Source of the DNA: Sphingomonadales bacterium
Lineage (GTDB): Bacteria; Pseudomonadota; Alphaproteobacteria; Sphingomonadales; Sphingomonadaceae
Reading direction: 5' to 3'
Assembly: GCA_028868335.1 (NCBI GenBank)
Contig: JAGWUU010000053.1
Location: 1-13,595 of the forward strand
Length of the DNA: 13,595 nucleotides
Shown here piece by piece: positions 12,966 through 13,595 of this stretch. The position numbers and the translations under genes were made by a program. How positions within the stretch are numbered: position 1 is the stretch's first letter; each line of letters starts with the position of its first letter. The notes beneath the pieces were generated by a model that was not told the origin of the DNA, searched no databases, and worked only from the letters and a program-made list of their open reading frames with translations.

Positions 12966-13595
12966 TCATATGCGGTTGTCGGCGTCCACCAGTTGGCTCG
13001 AAATCGATTCCGCTGCCGCAACGAGCTTTTCGACTGTTTCTTCGATGCTGCGGCGAACTTCGGCATGCCCGACGAAGGGAATCGCGAGTGCGGCGGCAGC
13101 GCGATCGCCGCGCATGATCGGCGCGGCCAAGTCTGTAATGCCCTGGACAAAGGTACTGGGCTTGGAGAGATGACCGCGTTTCCGTGTCGCATTGGCTCTT
13201 GCCACGAATTCGTCAATGACCCGCCGTTCGGTCTTGGCGGGTAGGTGGCCAAGCCAGTGCTCGCGAACGTCATCAGGCTGGAACGCGAACAAGACCTCGC
13301 CAGAGCCGGTCCGCAAGATCGTGCTGCGGTAGCCAATCCGCACGGAATAGCCGATCTGTTCATCGCTTTCCATGCGGACGACCACAACCGATTCCGCGTT
13401 GGCGTGGATGGCGATGTGGCACGATTGGCCGATGATCGTTGCCAGGTGGCGCATGACGGGCAGGGCGATTTCGGTCAGGCTTTGCATGCGCGGCTGTTTC
13501 ATTGCCATTTGAAACAACTGGTCCGTCAGGACGTAGCCGTCCGTCTCACTGTCCTGGGTCACAAACGAGCGGTTCTGGAGAACCTGAACCATCCT
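12966..13595 (-). CDS. IclR-family transcriptional regulator (N-terminus beyond window)
   Basis: The last 210 codons of an IclR-family regulator; the frame stays open to the window edge. An ATG at 13592 is not taken as the start because the helix-turn-helix expected in front is missing. The visible part begins at the end of the DNA-binding domain (VLQNRSFVTQDSETDGYVLT), then shows the helical linker and the effector domain: SLTEIALPVMRHLATIIGQ, HIAIHANAESVVVVRME, the TGSGEVLFAF block, and the C-terminal VQGITDLAAPIMRGDRAAAALAIPF. IclR proteins usually bind a catabolic intermediate through this domain and act as dimers or tetramers. It lies 140 bp upstream of the six-gene operon on the same strand, making it the natural candidate for binding operators A, B and C. 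The Campylobacter jejuni fucose locus is likewise flanked by an IclR gene (Cj0480c). Confidence 0.88.
   Translation of the reverse strand, partial: RMVQVLQNRSFVTQDSETDGYVLTDQLFQMAMKQPRMQSLTEIALPVMRHLATIIGQSCHIAIHANAESVVVVRMESDEQIGYSVRIGYRSTILRTGSGEVLFAFQPDDVREHWLGHLPAKTERRVIDEFVARANATRKRGHLSKPSTFVQGITDLAAPIMRGDRAAAALAIPFVGHAEVRRSIEETVEKLVAAAESISSQLVDADNRI

Overview
The window looks like a carbohydrate-catabolism locus from a GC-rich alphaproteobacterium. Sphingomonadales is my best guess, from protein character and GC-rich codon use; no marker gene proves it. Nine of the ten functions I recognise fit uptake and non-phosphorylating (oxidative) breakdown of L-fucose or a related L-sugar such as L-galactose.

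Layout. Bases 2-848 (+) hold the 3' end of an aldo-keto reductase (L-fucose dehydrogenase type) and a RhaM/FucU-type mutarotase. Bases 878-3320 (-) hold a PQQ-type quinoprotein dehydrogenase and an HdeD-like membrane protein, neither clearly part of the sugar pathway. A 560-bp gene-free region follows, carrying an AT-rich promoter/operator. Bases 3881-5966 (+) are a tight three-gene operon: RraA-type aldolase, second mutarotase, D-2-hydroxyacid dehydrogenase. A spacer follows with a frameshifted C-terminal relic of an enolase-superfamily (mandelate racemase type) enzyme. A FucP-type permease (6328-7617, +) ends at a hairpin terminator. Bases 7792-12825 (-) form a six-gene operon read as: second aldo-keto reductase, COG3618 lactonase, split UxaA-type dehydratase (SAF subunit then large Fe-S subunit), SDR, FAH hydrolase. 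A truncated IclR regulator (-) closes the right edge.

How it works together. FucP imports the sugar, a mutarotase supplies the right anomer, and the aldo-keto reductase makes the lactone. The COG3618 enzyme opens the lactone to L-fuconate, which the two-subunit UxaA enzyme dehydrates to 2-keto-3-deoxy-L-fuconate. The SDR oxidises that to the 2,4-diketo acid, and the FAH enzyme splits it to pyruvate and lactate. Every step is present in the window. The RraA aldolase and hydroxyacid dehydrogenase are surplus to this route and may form a side branch.

Most notable: the first two enzyme types (mutarotase and sugar dehydrogenase) are each present twice; three separate promoters share the 13-mer YATATRYAAAAAT next to a second AT-rich half-site; one copy of that motif abuts a perfect 20-bp palindrome at the head of the main operon; and a UxaA-type dehydratase serves where a relic of an enolase-type enzyme lies nearby.
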